Assembly: GCA_036635475.1 (NCBI GenBank)
Contig: JAVWQH010000038.1
Span: 1 to 16,594, forward strand
DNA length: 16,594 nt
Source of the DNA: JAHHUA01 sp036635475
GTDB taxonomy: Bacteria; Bacillota; Clostridia; Oscillospirales; Ruminococcaceae
Direction: 5' to 3'
Part shown: positions 6,916-15,123 of the stretch, in pieces
Layout: every line of letters starts with the position of its first letter
Numbering within the stretch: position 1 is the stretch's first letter
Translations under genes and position numbers: made by a program
The notes under the pieces: generated by a model
What the model was told of the DNA's origin: nothing
Databases searched by the model: none
What the model saw: the letters and a program-made list of their open reading frames with translations, nothing else

Positions 6916-8103
6916 CTAATTACCTTTTGTCAAGAATTGAATACATTTATCTATGTGCGGATTTTCATTATTGATCATTGATAGTTCTTTAATTATTTGA
7001 TTTCCTAATTTAAAATCATTAACCAATGCACAGGTTATAATCATTTCTTCTACAACATAGTCCTCGCCATTTGATAAGCCGTAAGACTGCTTCATAACCT
7101 CATAAGCTAAGTCAATCATACCAATTTGCCGTAATGAGTGGGCTTTCAGATACAACGAACGGAAATTGATATCCATTTTGCATAAAGCATTGCTTGCCCA
7201 CAATCCGTTAAATCCCGTTTTTGCAATGGCAATCTTCTCTAATTCGCTATATTTATCAATACAGTATGGGGCGGCAGTGTAAATACAATTTGTATCCAAA
7301 CCTAAATCTAAAAATCCCTCACAATAAGTATTTATGTAGTTGAGATCATATTCAATATCGCTTGTTTCGGCATCGAAAATACCAAACATTTCTTTCTGCA
7401 TTTGATTAGTAAAACTATTTTTATCAATTCCATAGTTACAGGTGGTATCAAATAAAATTCTAAAATTATTCCTTGGTGCAAGTGCTTTATATTGAAAATC
7501 ATATCCACCTAACGCTTCTTGCTTTACAATGGTTTTCTTTTCTAAAATCTTCACACCGTTAGCCCAAGCAACAATATGATATTTTGCTCCATTATCCACC
7601 AAAAATATGGCAAAACAATCTTCGCTTACAAGCACATTGGCAGAAAAATCCACATAGATATTTCCATTATAAAAAGTAAATGCTTCATTGAAATTCTCTA
7701 AATATGGTAGGACAATATAAGTTATGCGGTCATACCCTTTTGCGTAATTAGCTAACACTGTCTTATATTCCAATGTTGCAGAAATTTTCGATGCATAGGC
7801 ATTAAGAATTGGTGAATATTTTTTGTAGCCGGGGAATTTATTTGCTCTTAAATTAAATTGGCGATTATGTTCTGCGAAATCTTGATGCAGATTTTCGTGA
7901 TAGACCACAGAAGCCAATGCCTCATAGGGGATTTCATCAGTATTGAGTATTCTGCTAATCTCAATATGATTATCAAAAAGAGTATACTTCCCATAAAATC
8001 CTGTCCAACATTCATCAGACCAAGAAATTGTGGGACGAGGCAAAACATTGGAAACATAGTATTTATCTCTGACTTCATCAAGTATTACATCTAAATCATA
8101 CAT
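6916..8103 (-). CDS. Putative zinc metallopeptidase (SprT/YgjP-like motif) with helical C-terminus
   Basis: 395 residues. The N-terminal part contains VVYHENLHQDFAEHNRQF at about residues 66-83. This gives an HExxH zinc site (H69, E70, H73) with a probable third ligand H79, i.e. HExxHx5H, followed by a FPGY turn. That spacing is the one seen in YgjP/WLM-type and related SprT-like zincins. The middle (about 110-260) is beta-rich and unrecognised; the last 120 residues look like paired alpha-helices of TPR type. No signal peptide or membrane helix is visible, so it is probably cytoplasmic. ATG 8103 is preceded by a gagggag site. It lies 223 nt after the dinD stop, in the same direction, with its own possible promoter. 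Substrate and role are unknown; a defence-associated protease is only a contextual guess. Confidence 0.6.
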   Translation of the reverse strand: MYDLDVILDEVRDKYYVSNVLPRPTISWSDECWTGFYGKYTLFDNHIEISRILNTDEIPYEALASVVYHENLHQDFAEHNRQFNLRANKFPGYKKYSPILNAYASKISATLEYKTVLANYAKGYDRITYIVLPYLENFNEAFTFYNGNIYVDFSANVLVSEDCFAIFLVDNGAKYHIVAWANGVKILEKKTIVKQEALGGYDFQYKALAPRNNFRILFDTTCNYGIDKNSFTNQMQKEMFGIFDAETSDIEYDLNYINTYCEGFLDLGLDTNCIYTAAPYCIDKYSELEKIAIAKTGFNGLWASNALCKMDINFRSLYLKAHSLRQIGMIDLAYEVMKQSYGLSNGEDYVVEEMIITCALVNDFKLGNQIIKELSMINNENPHIDKCIQFLTKGN

Positions 8104-8135
8104 AAACTACACTCTCCCTCTTAATGCTCCATGCA

Positions 8136-8195
8136 ACACTACCTTAAATGCTTAATTAAATAGCTTTTCTGAATATTTTTGTTTAAAGGTAGTGT
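8136..8195. repeat. Inverted repeat upstream of the metallopeptidase gene
   Basis: acactaccttaaa at 8136-8148 and tttaaaggtagtgt at 8182-8195 are inverted copies, 10 bp perfect plus three more with a one-base bulge, separated by 33 nt of AT-rich sequence. The right arm abuts the candidate -10 box, so it could be a regulator-binding pair or the ends of a tiny non-autonomous element. No direct repeats flank it clearly. Confidence 0.4.
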
Positions 8196-8196
8196 C

Positions 8197-8225
8197 AGTA
8201 TAAAAGCACAGTCCACATATTTCAC
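8197..8225 (-). promoter_or_regulatory. Candidate sigma-70 type promoter for the metallopeptidase gene
   Basis: On the - strand a GTGAAA box (8220-8225, 4 of 6 to TTGACA) and a TATACT box (8197-8202) are separated by exactly 17 nt. The start codon is about 94 nt downstream of the -10 box. The match is moderate and such boxes arise by chance in AT-rich DNA; the gene-free gap supports it. Confidence 0.35.
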
Positions 8226-8326
8226 GATGCTTGTTTTATGTACCAAAAATAGTGAGTCACGTACAAGCTACAGTTTCAATTAAATTAACAGCCTTGGTTA
8301 TTTTTTGAGTCATCTGCTTTTTGCTA

Positions 8327-9181
8327 TTATTCGTCCAGCATCTTTTTCTTTTGTGCCTTCAATTTTTTTAGTTGCTCTCGTTCCACTTCAGTTATGCTCG
8401 TTCGAGGTGTTTTCATGTTTTCAGGCAATGTGCCACCTGTCTGTTTTATTGCATCTCTGACAATTTTTCCAACTTCATAATGTGCTTCCGTAGCTTTATT
8501 GGCTCCCATAATATTCTCATTTTTGATTTTTTCATCAGCTTGAGAAATTCTAAAGAGATTTGCTATAAGTTCTGAGCTTGACATGAAATCAAGAATTTTT
8601 TCTGTAGGTTTTAGTTCTTTGCGTTCATGAATATCTGCCACTGTTTCGCCGCCATAAAGCCCCATATATCCAGCATTTTGAAATGTTGCAAATTCATTGT
8701 CAGAGATAACACCTGCTCTATGAGCTGTTTCTGCGAGCATTTGGTTCCACTGCTTAATATCTCCACGAATAACCAACCGTTTGTTGTCTTCATCAAGCTG
8801 ATTAAAATACTCTGCAACTTCAGCACGTCTTGTTTGGATTGCGAAATATGTTTGACCAAGTGCAATTACTTCTTTTCTTGGATCTCCATTTTGAACAATA
8901 AGATAGCAGGCATAGCGAGTGAGATTATAGTCTATCAATTTTCTTTTAGCATCGCTACCTAATTCAACCATTTTGCTGACCTCAGCAAAATGGTCAGCAA
9001 TAGAAAATCCACTATTTTGGCAAGCGAGCTTTGCTCTATTTATAACCTTTTCAAAATTACGCCACTTCGTATATTGAAGCACATCGGACAGCTCTCTTGC
9101 TTTCCAATACTCACTACTATTTTTATTAATATGTTTAATATCTTCAAAACTTTTGTATTCTTTTGCATTAAGTGTAGACAC
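8327..9181 (-). CDS. dinD: DinD-like protein (DNA damage-inducible protein D family)
   Basis: 284 residues, matching the 270-285 residue length of DinD. Segments closely follow the family: FEDIKHINKNSSEYWKAREL, YTKWRNFEKVINRAKLAC, HFAEVSKMVELG, LTRYACYLIVQNGDPRKEVI and GQTYFAIQTRRAE. E. coli DinD is SOS-induced and interferes with RecA filament activities; whether this homologue does so is unknown. The start is GTG 9181 with a ggaagtg site upstream; there is no nearby in-frame ATG matching the family start. It lies 16 nt after the WYL regulator stop, so it is likely part of the BREX transcript. I could not find a Gram-positive LexA box in the short upstream gap. The C-terminal 20 residues are Lys-rich (KKLKAQKKK). 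Confidence 0.88.
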   Translation of the reverse strand: MSTLNAKEYKSFEDIKHINKNSSEYWKARELSDVLQYTKWRNFEKVINRAKLACQNSGFSIADHFAEVSKMVELGSDAKRKLIDYNLTRYACYLIVQNGDPRKEVIALGQTYFAIQTRRAEVAEYFNQLDEDNKRLVIRGDIKQWNQMLAETAHRAGVISDNEFATFQNAGYMGLYGGETVADIHERKELKPTEKILDFMSSSELIANLFRISQADEKIKNENIMGANKATEAHYEVGKIVRDAIKQTGGTLPENMKTPRTSITEVEREQLKKLKAQKKKMLDE

Positions 9182-9197
9182 TGCTTCACTTCCATGT

Positions 9198-10166
9198 TTA
9201 TATGCTATTATTCAATATATCTGTAAGCATTTCTTTATATTGTTTTTTTACTGTTGGTGGTGCTAAAATAGACATTTTCGTACCAAATCCAAACAGCCAA
9301 CTAAAAAATGTTGGACTTACTGACACATCTACCATTGCCTTGAAACAGTTACTACCCAAGCTACTTGTTTCTACTTCATCCCCAAATTTATCCACGATTA
9401 TTTTCATTAAATCATTGGTGCATTTAAGCTCAACTTTCGCTATTTCTCCATCGTACATATCAAAAATTGACTTCACATATTCAGCCGCCGAAAAATCCTC
9501 AGGAGCATTTACATATACTCTATCAGATAAGACCACCTTAGCCATACGATCAACACGAAACTTGCTGATACCCTTATGATTAGAGCAGTAACCTATCAAA
9601 TAATAGCGGTCATCATTCCACGCAAGGGCATAGGGACTCATTTTGTAAGTCATACCCTCATGCTTGTAAACAACTTCTTTTTCTCCATTGTAATCTATAT
9701 ATTTGAAATCAATTTGATTCTTATCATTGATTGCAGTATGTACCAAATCGATAGTGTAATAGATGTTTTCATTATTTGGCTTCACTCGTTTATCAATGAA
9801 AATATGCCTATTTAGTTCTTTTGCTTGTTCGACACTCACAAATTTACTTAGTTTCTCCACAAGAGTTTTGCTTTTCTTAATTGTTATAAGTTTTGATGAT
9901 TCAACTGCATCTACAAGTAATTTCACTTCTGGAAGTTCAAATATTCGATCACCGATATAATATAGATTTTGCGACGAACGTACAGAAATAACATCAACAC
10001 CAAACTCTTGTAGCAACGCAATATCAGAGGCTACTGTTTTACGAGTAACCCCGATACCTATTTCTGCAAGCTTATCAATTATTTGATTGGTAGACAGTGG
10101 ATGCTGCTCGTCTGTTTGCTCATTTAATATTTTATACAGATATAAGATTTTTGATTTTGTTTCCAT
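9198..10166 (-). CDS. WYL-domain transcriptional regulator (wHTH-WYL-WCX)
   Basis: 322 residues. An N-terminal winged helix-turn-helix (about 25-70, STNQIIDKLAEIGIGVTRKT then DIALLQEFG) is of the DeoR/HTH_11 style. The WYL domain lies at about 135-215 with MSPYALAWNDDRYYLIGY (W183, Y188-Y189-L190) and the FRVDRM strand (203-208). The C-terminal part (240-322) matches the WCX extension in size. WYL proteins often sense nucleic acid or nucleotide ligands; BREX loci are often controlled by a WYL repressor (BrxR), usually encoded upstream. Here it sits downstream of brxL, after the acidic protein. ATG 10166 is preferred, with ggggtg 6 nt upstream; an in-frame TTG at 10178 is possible. It lies 14 nt after the upstream stop and may regulate the operon. 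Confidence 0.85.
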   Translation of the reverse strand: METKSKILYLYKILNEQTDEQHPLSTNQIIDKLAEIGIGVTRKTVASDIALLQEFGVDVISVRSSQNLYYIGDRIFELPEVKLLVDAVESSKLITIKKSKTLVEKLSKFVSVEQAKELNRHIFIDKRVKPNNENIYYTIDLVHTAINDKNQIDFKYIDYNGEKEVVYKHEGMTYKMSPYALAWNDDRYYLIGYCSNHKGISKFRVDRMAKVVLSDRVYVNAPEDFSAAEYVKSIFDMYDGEIAKVELKCTNDLMKIIVDKFGDEVETSSLGSNCFKAMVDVSVSPTFFSWLFGFGTKMSILAPPTVKKQYKEMLTDILNNSI

Positions 10167-10180
10167 TTCACACCCCAAAT

Positions 10181-10441
10181 CTAATCCTCATCATCTAAAT
10201 CTTCGTCGTCATCATCGTCATATTCGTCTTCGTCTTCGTCTTCATCTTCGTCTTCGTCATCGTCTTCGTCATCGTCGTCATCGTCTTCATCTTCGTCATA
10301 TTCGTCATATTCGTCGTCTTCGTCATCATCGCCATCATCTTCATCGTCATCAATTAAATCCATTAAAAGTAAATCATCGAGCATATCCGCATTACCATCT
10401 CCGGTAATATCAATATCAAAAATACTATCAAATATTCCCAT
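10181..10441 (-). CDS. Extremely acidic small protein with dockerin-like calcium loop
   Basis: 86 residues: 59 are Asp or Glu and none are Lys, Arg or His. Residues 1-30 (MGIFDSIFDIDITGDGNADM onward) contain D-I-T-G-D-G-N-A-D-M-L-D at 11-22. This fits the 12-residue EF-hand loop of dockerin type, with acidic or oxygen ligands at loop positions 1, 3, 5, 9 and 12. Residues 31-86 are 51 of 56 acidic. A perfect aggagg lies 8 nt before the ATG, and the gene starts 12 nt after the brxL stop, which argues it is really translated. No family is recognised. Possible roles are a DNA mimic that modulates BREX or the WYL regulator, a Ca2+ buffer, or a charged chaperone; none is shown. The coding tract is a trinucleotide-rich repeat and could vary in length. 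Confidence 0.75.
   Translation of the reverse strand: MGIFDSIFDIDITGDGNADMLDDLLLMDLIDDDEDDGDDDEDDEYDEYDEDEDDDDDDEDDDEDEDEDEDEDEYDDDDDEDLDDED
10184..10351 (-). repeat. Trinucleotide-rich low-complexity tract (GAN codons)
   Basis: 168 nt made almost wholly of GAC, GAT and GAA codons on the - strand (TCG, TCA and TTC triplets on +), interrupted by five other codons. It encodes the acidic tail of the small protein. Runs such as tcgtcttcgtcttcg on the + strand recur with slight variation, typical of tracts that expand and contract in units of 3 nt while keeping the frame. Confidence 0.85.
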
Positions 10442-10453
10442 AATCCAAACCTC

Positions 10454-12547
10454 CTAATCTGCTCCTAAAGCCTTAAATATAGCTTCTTGTGGAGTGTTAT
10501 AAAATATAATACTAAATGCTCCCATAAGTTCGGCCGGTACTATTCCTAAATCTGCAGCTGAGGTGATTGGTAATAACACTTTCTTTGCACCACTATCAAG
10601 GCAGACTTGTAGAACATTGGCAAGTTCTTCAACCTTCATCACTGTTCCGCTGATACTTATATCGCCAAGAACAGCCAAGCTTGAAAGAGTTGGTTTTGAA
10701 AGAGCCGCAGAACATATCGCAATGAGTGATGGCAAAGTTAAATACTTGGTTATTCCTATACCATTAAGGTCTTGATAGTTAATAATATAGTCTTTAGTGG
10801 TGGTGCTAATAGAACCACTAATGTATGACCCGTTGGCTTTAAGAAAGTTGAATGCTGTATTCGTAGCTTCCTTCGCCTCTCTATCTGTTCCAAGTCCAGT
10901 TCGTTCAAATTTTCCATTGCCAGGAAGCATTTGCGTTTCCAAACGGAATACACCGACCATTCCACTTTTTCCCCGTGAAACAGTATAAATATTTCCCGGA
11001 TTGCCCATCCCCTCGGGAATTAGTTTGCCACCACCTTGTTCTGGGATTGGAACATAATGTTCTTCAAATGTGTCATTATCTACATAAGAGAAATTTACAT
11101 CATAGAACTCCATGCCACCAATTTTTTTCAATTGTTCTTTTACTCGACGGCGCATTTCTAATGCAATGGTTATTATTTGAGCCATATCGTCTTTCGTGTA
11201 TTCTCCGTTCGGATACATCAGCTTTGTAAATCCAGAGATGGTCTTTCTCACGGCAATTACATCTCTCTGATTGAGATTACTTCCAAACTTAAAATATTTG
11301 TCTGCTGCATCACCAAACTGTTCCTTACGCATTTCTCTCATAAATTCAGAAAAATAGTCTGTTATAAAAGCATATTCATTGGTAAAGAAATCCGGTTTAT
11401 ATTTTGGAATTTCCCAACCCGGAACATAACAATGCATACGGTCAAAAAATGCTGTGTCATGGCTCATTGCATCAGGGAATGGTTCAAATAGATGAGAAGT
11501 CTTTAATAAAACATCAACACTTTGATTTATGTTTCCTACAAAAACCATAGAAGCTGTGGCAGCCTTTTCCTCTTTACCACGGGCAAAGGAGCCGGAAGCC
11601 ATATAATCCTTCATAATTTGAATACCATCTTTATCCTTAAATGTAATTCCTGCGACCTCATCGAATGCAACGCAATCCCACATTCCAACAAGTCCGACCG
11701 TCTTGTTTGACATATTATAAAATAAGTTAGCAACGGTTGTTTGTCCACCGGATACCAAGATGCTGTTCGGTGAAATTTCTTTATAAATATGAGATTTACC
11801 TGTACTACGTGGGCCGAGTTCACAAAGATTGTAGTTGTTTTCTACAAGTGGGATCATACGAGCAAGAAGCAACCATTTTTCTCTTTCTGTAAATTTCTCG
11901 GCTTCCATACCTGTTGAACGAAGCAGAATTGTAAGCCATTCGTCATTGGTAAACTCTTTTCTTGCTTCTTTTATTTCTGAAAGCTCAATATGTGGCATTT
12001 GAATTGGGGTTAGCTTTCGTACTGTAATGGGAGTTGCTTTTTTTTCTTCCTCTAAATACTCATATTCGAGCTGCACAATGCACCAAATACCACCACATAG
12101 CAAACGGTCATATTTTGAAACATACTCGGGTGCGAGTAAAATATTTCTGATACCAAGATTTGAAAACTCTGCTTCATATCTGTCTTGTTTGATATTGAGT
12201 TTTGCTGTAATGCGATCAATAACCGTATAGCTACCACGCTCTCTTAAATTAGACAATACCTTTTGAGCTTCATCGGGACGGACAAAATTGTTGGCAAGAA
12301 TTTTCTTTACAGATGATACGCCCTCTGTAATAATGTCGGGATCATCTGAGCTGCAATGCTGTCCTAAGAGAAATTCCAATACATAGATAGGGACATTTGC
12401 TCCCTCTTTAATAGATTTTGTCAAATCTTTACGCACAATTTTCCCATCAAAGTAGGTACGCAATTTTCGATTTAGCATATCATTCGAGGAAGTTTCTTCA
12501 TTAAATGTATTCTCTTGTTCATGCTCTTTTTCAAATATATTAAACAC
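10454..12547 (-). CDS. brxL: BREX system Lon protease-like AAA+ protein BrxL
   Basis: 697 residues, normal for type 1 BREX BrxL. The AAA+ core shows Walker A GPRSTGKS (245-252), a Walker B-like VAFDE (293-297), a sensor-like FVGN (336-339) and a possible arginine finger in FFDRMH (R370). The N-terminal 200 residues are the DNA-binding region in characterised homologues. The last 110 residues have the Lon-like fold: LPSLIAICSAAL, LGDISISGTVMKVEELANVL, SGAKKVLLP. A Ser (607) sits near the Lon catalytic serine, but the lysine position seems to be Ala643, so proteolysis is doubtful. BrxL is needed for phage exclusion in characterised BREX systems. The start is GTG 12547 with a ggaagga site. It lies 17 nt after pglZ and 12 nt before the acidic protein gene. 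Confidence 0.95.
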   Translation of the reverse strand: MFNIFEKEHEQENTFNEETSSNDMLNRKLRTYFDGKIVRKDLTKSIKEGANVPIYVLEFLLGQHCSSDDPDIITEGVSSVKKILANNFVRPDEAQKVLSNLRERGSYTVIDRITAKLNIKQDRYEAEFSNLGIRNILLAPEYVSKYDRLLCGGIWCIVQLEYEYLEEEKKATPITVRKLTPIQMPHIELSEIKEARKEFTNDEWLTILLRSTGMEAEKFTEREKWLLLARMIPLVENNYNLCELGPRSTGKSHIYKEISPNSILVSGGQTTVANLFYNMSNKTVGLVGMWDCVAFDEVAGITFKDKDGIQIMKDYMASGSFARGKEEKAATASMVFVGNINQSVDVLLKTSHLFEPFPDAMSHDTAFFDRMHCYVPGWEIPKYKPDFFTNEYAFITDYFSEFMREMRKEQFGDAADKYFKFGSNLNQRDVIAVRKTISGFTKLMYPNGEYTKDDMAQIITIALEMRRRVKEQLKKIGGMEFYDVNFSYVDNDTFEEHYVPIPEQGGGKLIPEGMGNPGNIYTVSRGKSGMVGVFRLETQMLPGNGKFERTGLGTDREAKEATNTAFNFLKANGSYISGSISTTTKDYIINYQDLNGIGITKYLTLPSLIAICSAALSKPTLSSLAVLGDISISGTVMKVEELANVLQVCLDSGAKKVLLPITSAADLGIVPAELMGAFSIIFYNTPQEAIFKALGAD

Positions 12548-12564
12548 TTATCAAATTTCCTTCC

Positions 12565-15087
12565 TTAAAAATCAAAGCCAAAATCATCAACAAAAGATAA
12601 ATCCATTTTTATCTCATGTCTTAATACCTCAAGGTTATTTTTCTCATCGTATGCGACCAAATAATATTTTTTGCTGTTATCATATTTTTTGTTCTTAAAT
12701 GTGAATTTCAAGCGAAATACTCGTTTGCTGGCGTCCAAATCTTTCTTGTCAGCCACATAGATATTATCGTTAGAAATTTTCTCATTATCATCAGAAATAA
12801 AGAATACCTTGTAGGTGGTTTCTTTCTGCGTACTTGTCACCACATCAGACTGGATGAAATCCAAATTGGTGGTCAAGTTGGTTATCTTCTGCAATAGACT
12901 TACAAGAGCAATGGACACAGGTTTTGTTTCCGTAAAGTTCTTGTTGGTTCTAATATCAATTACAGGAATAACCATTTCTTGCAACGATGAACCACCGTGA
13001 ACAAAGTTCTGCCCGCCACCACTCATCTTGAATATATCGCTGCCAATAGGGGTACACACCAAACGATTATCACTGTTTTTCAGTATACCGCCAAGGCTGA
13101 CTGCTCCAATGCCGTCGGCTACTACTGCATTTTCAGAAACAACATATCGTCTGCCAATCAGTGCCTTGTCCTGTGGAAGTCCTGTTATTTTATCGCTTTC
13201 CGATAGTTTGCTACGCTTATAAATAAATCCATGGTCTGCTGTGACAATGAAGTGAATATTGTTAGCACTGGTCAGTCGTTTAATCATCATAAAGATTTCA
13301 TCGACTGCCGTTTCGCATACAACAAAGGTTTCGTCCTCGGTTCGTAGCTTATCTCCGTGAATATCAATTTCATCGTGATATACATAGACAACATCTTGTC
13401 CTGTAAAGACTTCTTTAAGCTCGGTAATTTTCATTCCCTTAATGTCATCGAACTGAACCGCCTTGCTATTCGGTGAATAAGCTCGAATCTGTTGCTCTCG
13501 GCTCTTTAAGTCGTAACAGGTTTTGCCATCAACCAACACCTCATAGTCATCACTCATGGAAAGTGATTTATGAGGGAGAAGCGCAGACATACCAAACCTT
13601 GTATAAGAGGGTAAAACACTTTGCATAGGTGTTAGGTTTGCTGTGCATTTCTCATCTTCTAATAATTTTTTGAACAAGGTCTGTGCAACTTCAAAACGCA
13701 TGGCATCTGAGATAATAACAACGGTTCTCTCTTTGGCATGGCGAACAAAGCTTGCAAAGAAATCCTGCTGCTTTGGAAGTCCTGTGTCAGAGCTACACTC
13801 CACAAAAGCATTGCTCCAAGCAACGGACAGCTTATCCAAGTATTCGTTGGTGTAGATGTTCTCTACTAAATCACGCAATGTATCATACATCACATTATCG
13901 GTAATCTTATCAAAGTGGTAGTAGAAGTAGCGATACCGTTGATCCACCTTGTAGTCCTCAGAAATATAGTCGTTCCAAATGTTTTTCGCTGTTTTCTTTG
14001 GCTCAAAGTGTGCTGCCTTAATGATATGGTAGGCATTTTCAATAATGTAATAATGTGAGATATACAGACTACCATAGTGCATTTTTCTACGCATTTTGCA
14101 GATTTCAGGAATAGACATTCTACCGAGCTTTGCTTCAGTATCTTGATTTTCAAGTCGCTCTATCAAATGGCGAATAATAAACTTGTCTACATCTCGGAAA
14201 ATTTCCAAGCTAACAAAATCGCTTACCTCTATCTTGCTTAGCACCTCTTGCATTTTCAATGTTTGATAAGTAAGTGCCGACAAATCATCAAAGACTTCGC
14301 TATAAATAACACTGTTCATAATACTATCTACAAAGGCAATGATATTGCCAGACTTGTAGGAGCAATAGTTTTTCAGTGACTGCGGTAGTTCCGAGGTTAC
14401 AATCTTTGCAGAGTAGGTGCAAAACAGTGTAAAGACAAACTTTGGAATAGAGGGATTCACATCGGTGTACCCGAATGTTTCCTCACACATTTCCCAAAAA
14501 GGCTTTAGCAAATCATATTTTTCAAATTCAGACAAGTACGAATTTTGAATCCTATTCTTTTCTCCGATTACTGTTCTGACAATTTCATCAAAGGACACTA
14601 CCTTAGTTTTGCACAGAACGGAAAGAAGTGCTGTTTCAATCATTCTATGTCTATTGTAATTTTCAATATCTAAAGCATATAATTTATCAATGCGTTCTTT
14701 CGAATCAAGAATTTTTTTGTACTTGGATAACACAGGTTTATATTCATCATTGATTCTCAAATCATTAGCTACCATAGTCACTTTATCCGCTGTAAATTCC
14801 CTCGAATATCGAAGGGTGTCTGCCAAATGATTGTCGCAAAGGGCAGGCTTAGGAAAGGGGGCATACACCAAGTAATTGGTGGTGGTGTCCACTCGCTCTA
14901 AAAAATATTTTGTGTGGAACTGATTGTCCTTGCAGAGATGATACACCTTTGCATTAGGAAACTCCATGCTGTCTATATCGTCCACAAACTCAGCATTGGC
15001 ATCGTACCAAAACACAAGTTTGCGAACCTCCGAGGCAAACTCAGCATTGAGCTTGTCGGTTATCTGTTTTAAATTTAGTTCTGCCAT
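12565..15087 (-). CDS. pglZ: BREX-1 alkaline phosphatase-like protein PglZ (type A)
   Basis: 840 residues, the expected length of type A PglZ. The N-terminus KLVFWYDANAEF (23-34) is typical. The alkaline phosphatase-superfamily core carries candidate metal ligands: ISDAMRFE (D461), SYTRFGMSALLPH (T496), YHDEIDIHG (D575/H578), TADHGF (D618, H619) and NFVHGG (H697), followed by the conserved LQEMVIPVI. PglZ is an essential BREX component; the precise reaction in the cell is not settled, and nuclease or phosphatase activity has been discussed for the family. ATG 15087 has a ggag site 11 nt upstream. It follows the PglX C-terminal ORF after 99 nt and precedes brxL by 17 nt, in the canonical pglX-pglZ-brxL order of type 1 BREX. 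No truncation is seen. Confidence 0.95.
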   Translation of the reverse strand: MAELNLKQITDKLNAEFASEVRKLVFWYDANAEFVDDIDSMEFPNAKVYHLCKDNQFHTKYFLERVDTTTNYLVYAPFPKPALCDNHLADTLRYSREFTADKVTMVANDLRINDEYKPVLSKYKKILDSKERIDKLYALDIENYNRHRMIETALLSVLCKTKVVSFDEIVRTVIGEKNRIQNSYLSEFEKYDLLKPFWEMCEETFGYTDVNPSIPKFVFTLFCTYSAKIVTSELPQSLKNYCSYKSGNIIAFVDSIMNSVIYSEVFDDLSALTYQTLKMQEVLSKIEVSDFVSLEIFRDVDKFIIRHLIERLENQDTEAKLGRMSIPEICKMRRKMHYGSLYISHYYIIENAYHIIKAAHFEPKKTAKNIWNDYISEDYKVDQRYRYFYYHFDKITDNVMYDTLRDLVENIYTNEYLDKLSVAWSNAFVECSSDTGLPKQQDFFASFVRHAKERTVVIISDAMRFEVAQTLFKKLLEDEKCTANLTPMQSVLPSYTRFGMSALLPHKSLSMSDDYEVLVDGKTCYDLKSREQQIRAYSPNSKAVQFDDIKGMKITELKEVFTGQDVVYVYHDEIDIHGDKLRTEDETFVVCETAVDEIFMMIKRLTSANNIHFIVTADHGFIYKRSKLSESDKITGLPQDKALIGRRYVVSENAVVADGIGAVSLGGILKNSDNRLVCTPIGSDIFKMSGGGQNFVHGGSSLQEMVIPVIDIRTNKNFTETKPVSIALVSLLQKITNLTTNLDFIQSDVVTSTQKETTYKVFFISDDNEKISNDNIYVADKKDLDASKRVFRLKFTFKNKKYDNSKKYYLVAYDEKNNLEVLRHEIKMDLSFVDDFGFDF

Positions 15088-15095
15088 TAGTAGCT

Positions 15096-15123
15096 ACACT
15101 CCGTTTCGCTTAGTTTGGAGTGT
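15096..15123. repeat. Short inverted repeat in the pglX-pglZ gap
   Basis: acactcc at 15096-15102 and ggagtgt at 15117-15123 are perfect 7-bp inverted arms around a 14-nt loop. A second, imperfect pair (gagttaaagtgga near 15128 and tccactctcaac near 15163) lies beside it. On the - strand this hairpin covers the pglZ ribosome site (ggag), so it could damp pglZ translation; no T run follows, so it is not a clear terminator. Confidence 0.45.

Noticed and set aside
6789..6974. + strand ORF starting GTG in the junction
   Set aside because: No ribosome site, overlaps the 3' end of the metallopeptidase gene, and matches no known family by eye.
9182..9260. LexA (SOS) box upstream of dinD
   Set aside because: I looked for GAAC-N4-GTTC-like palindromes on both strands and saw none in the short gap or the end of the WYL gene.
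10167..10178. TTG start for the WYL regulator four codons upstream
   Set aside because: It would sit 2 nt after the previous stop, with only a distant gagg upstream; ATG 10166 has a closer purine-rich site and a normal N-terminus. It cannot be fully excluded.
10087..10407. His/Arg/Leu-rich + strand ORF of 106 codons
   Set aside because: It is the antisense of the GAN-codon tract and the start of the WYL gene; low-complexity repeats keep all frames open. The - strand gene has a perfect ribosome site and operon spacing.
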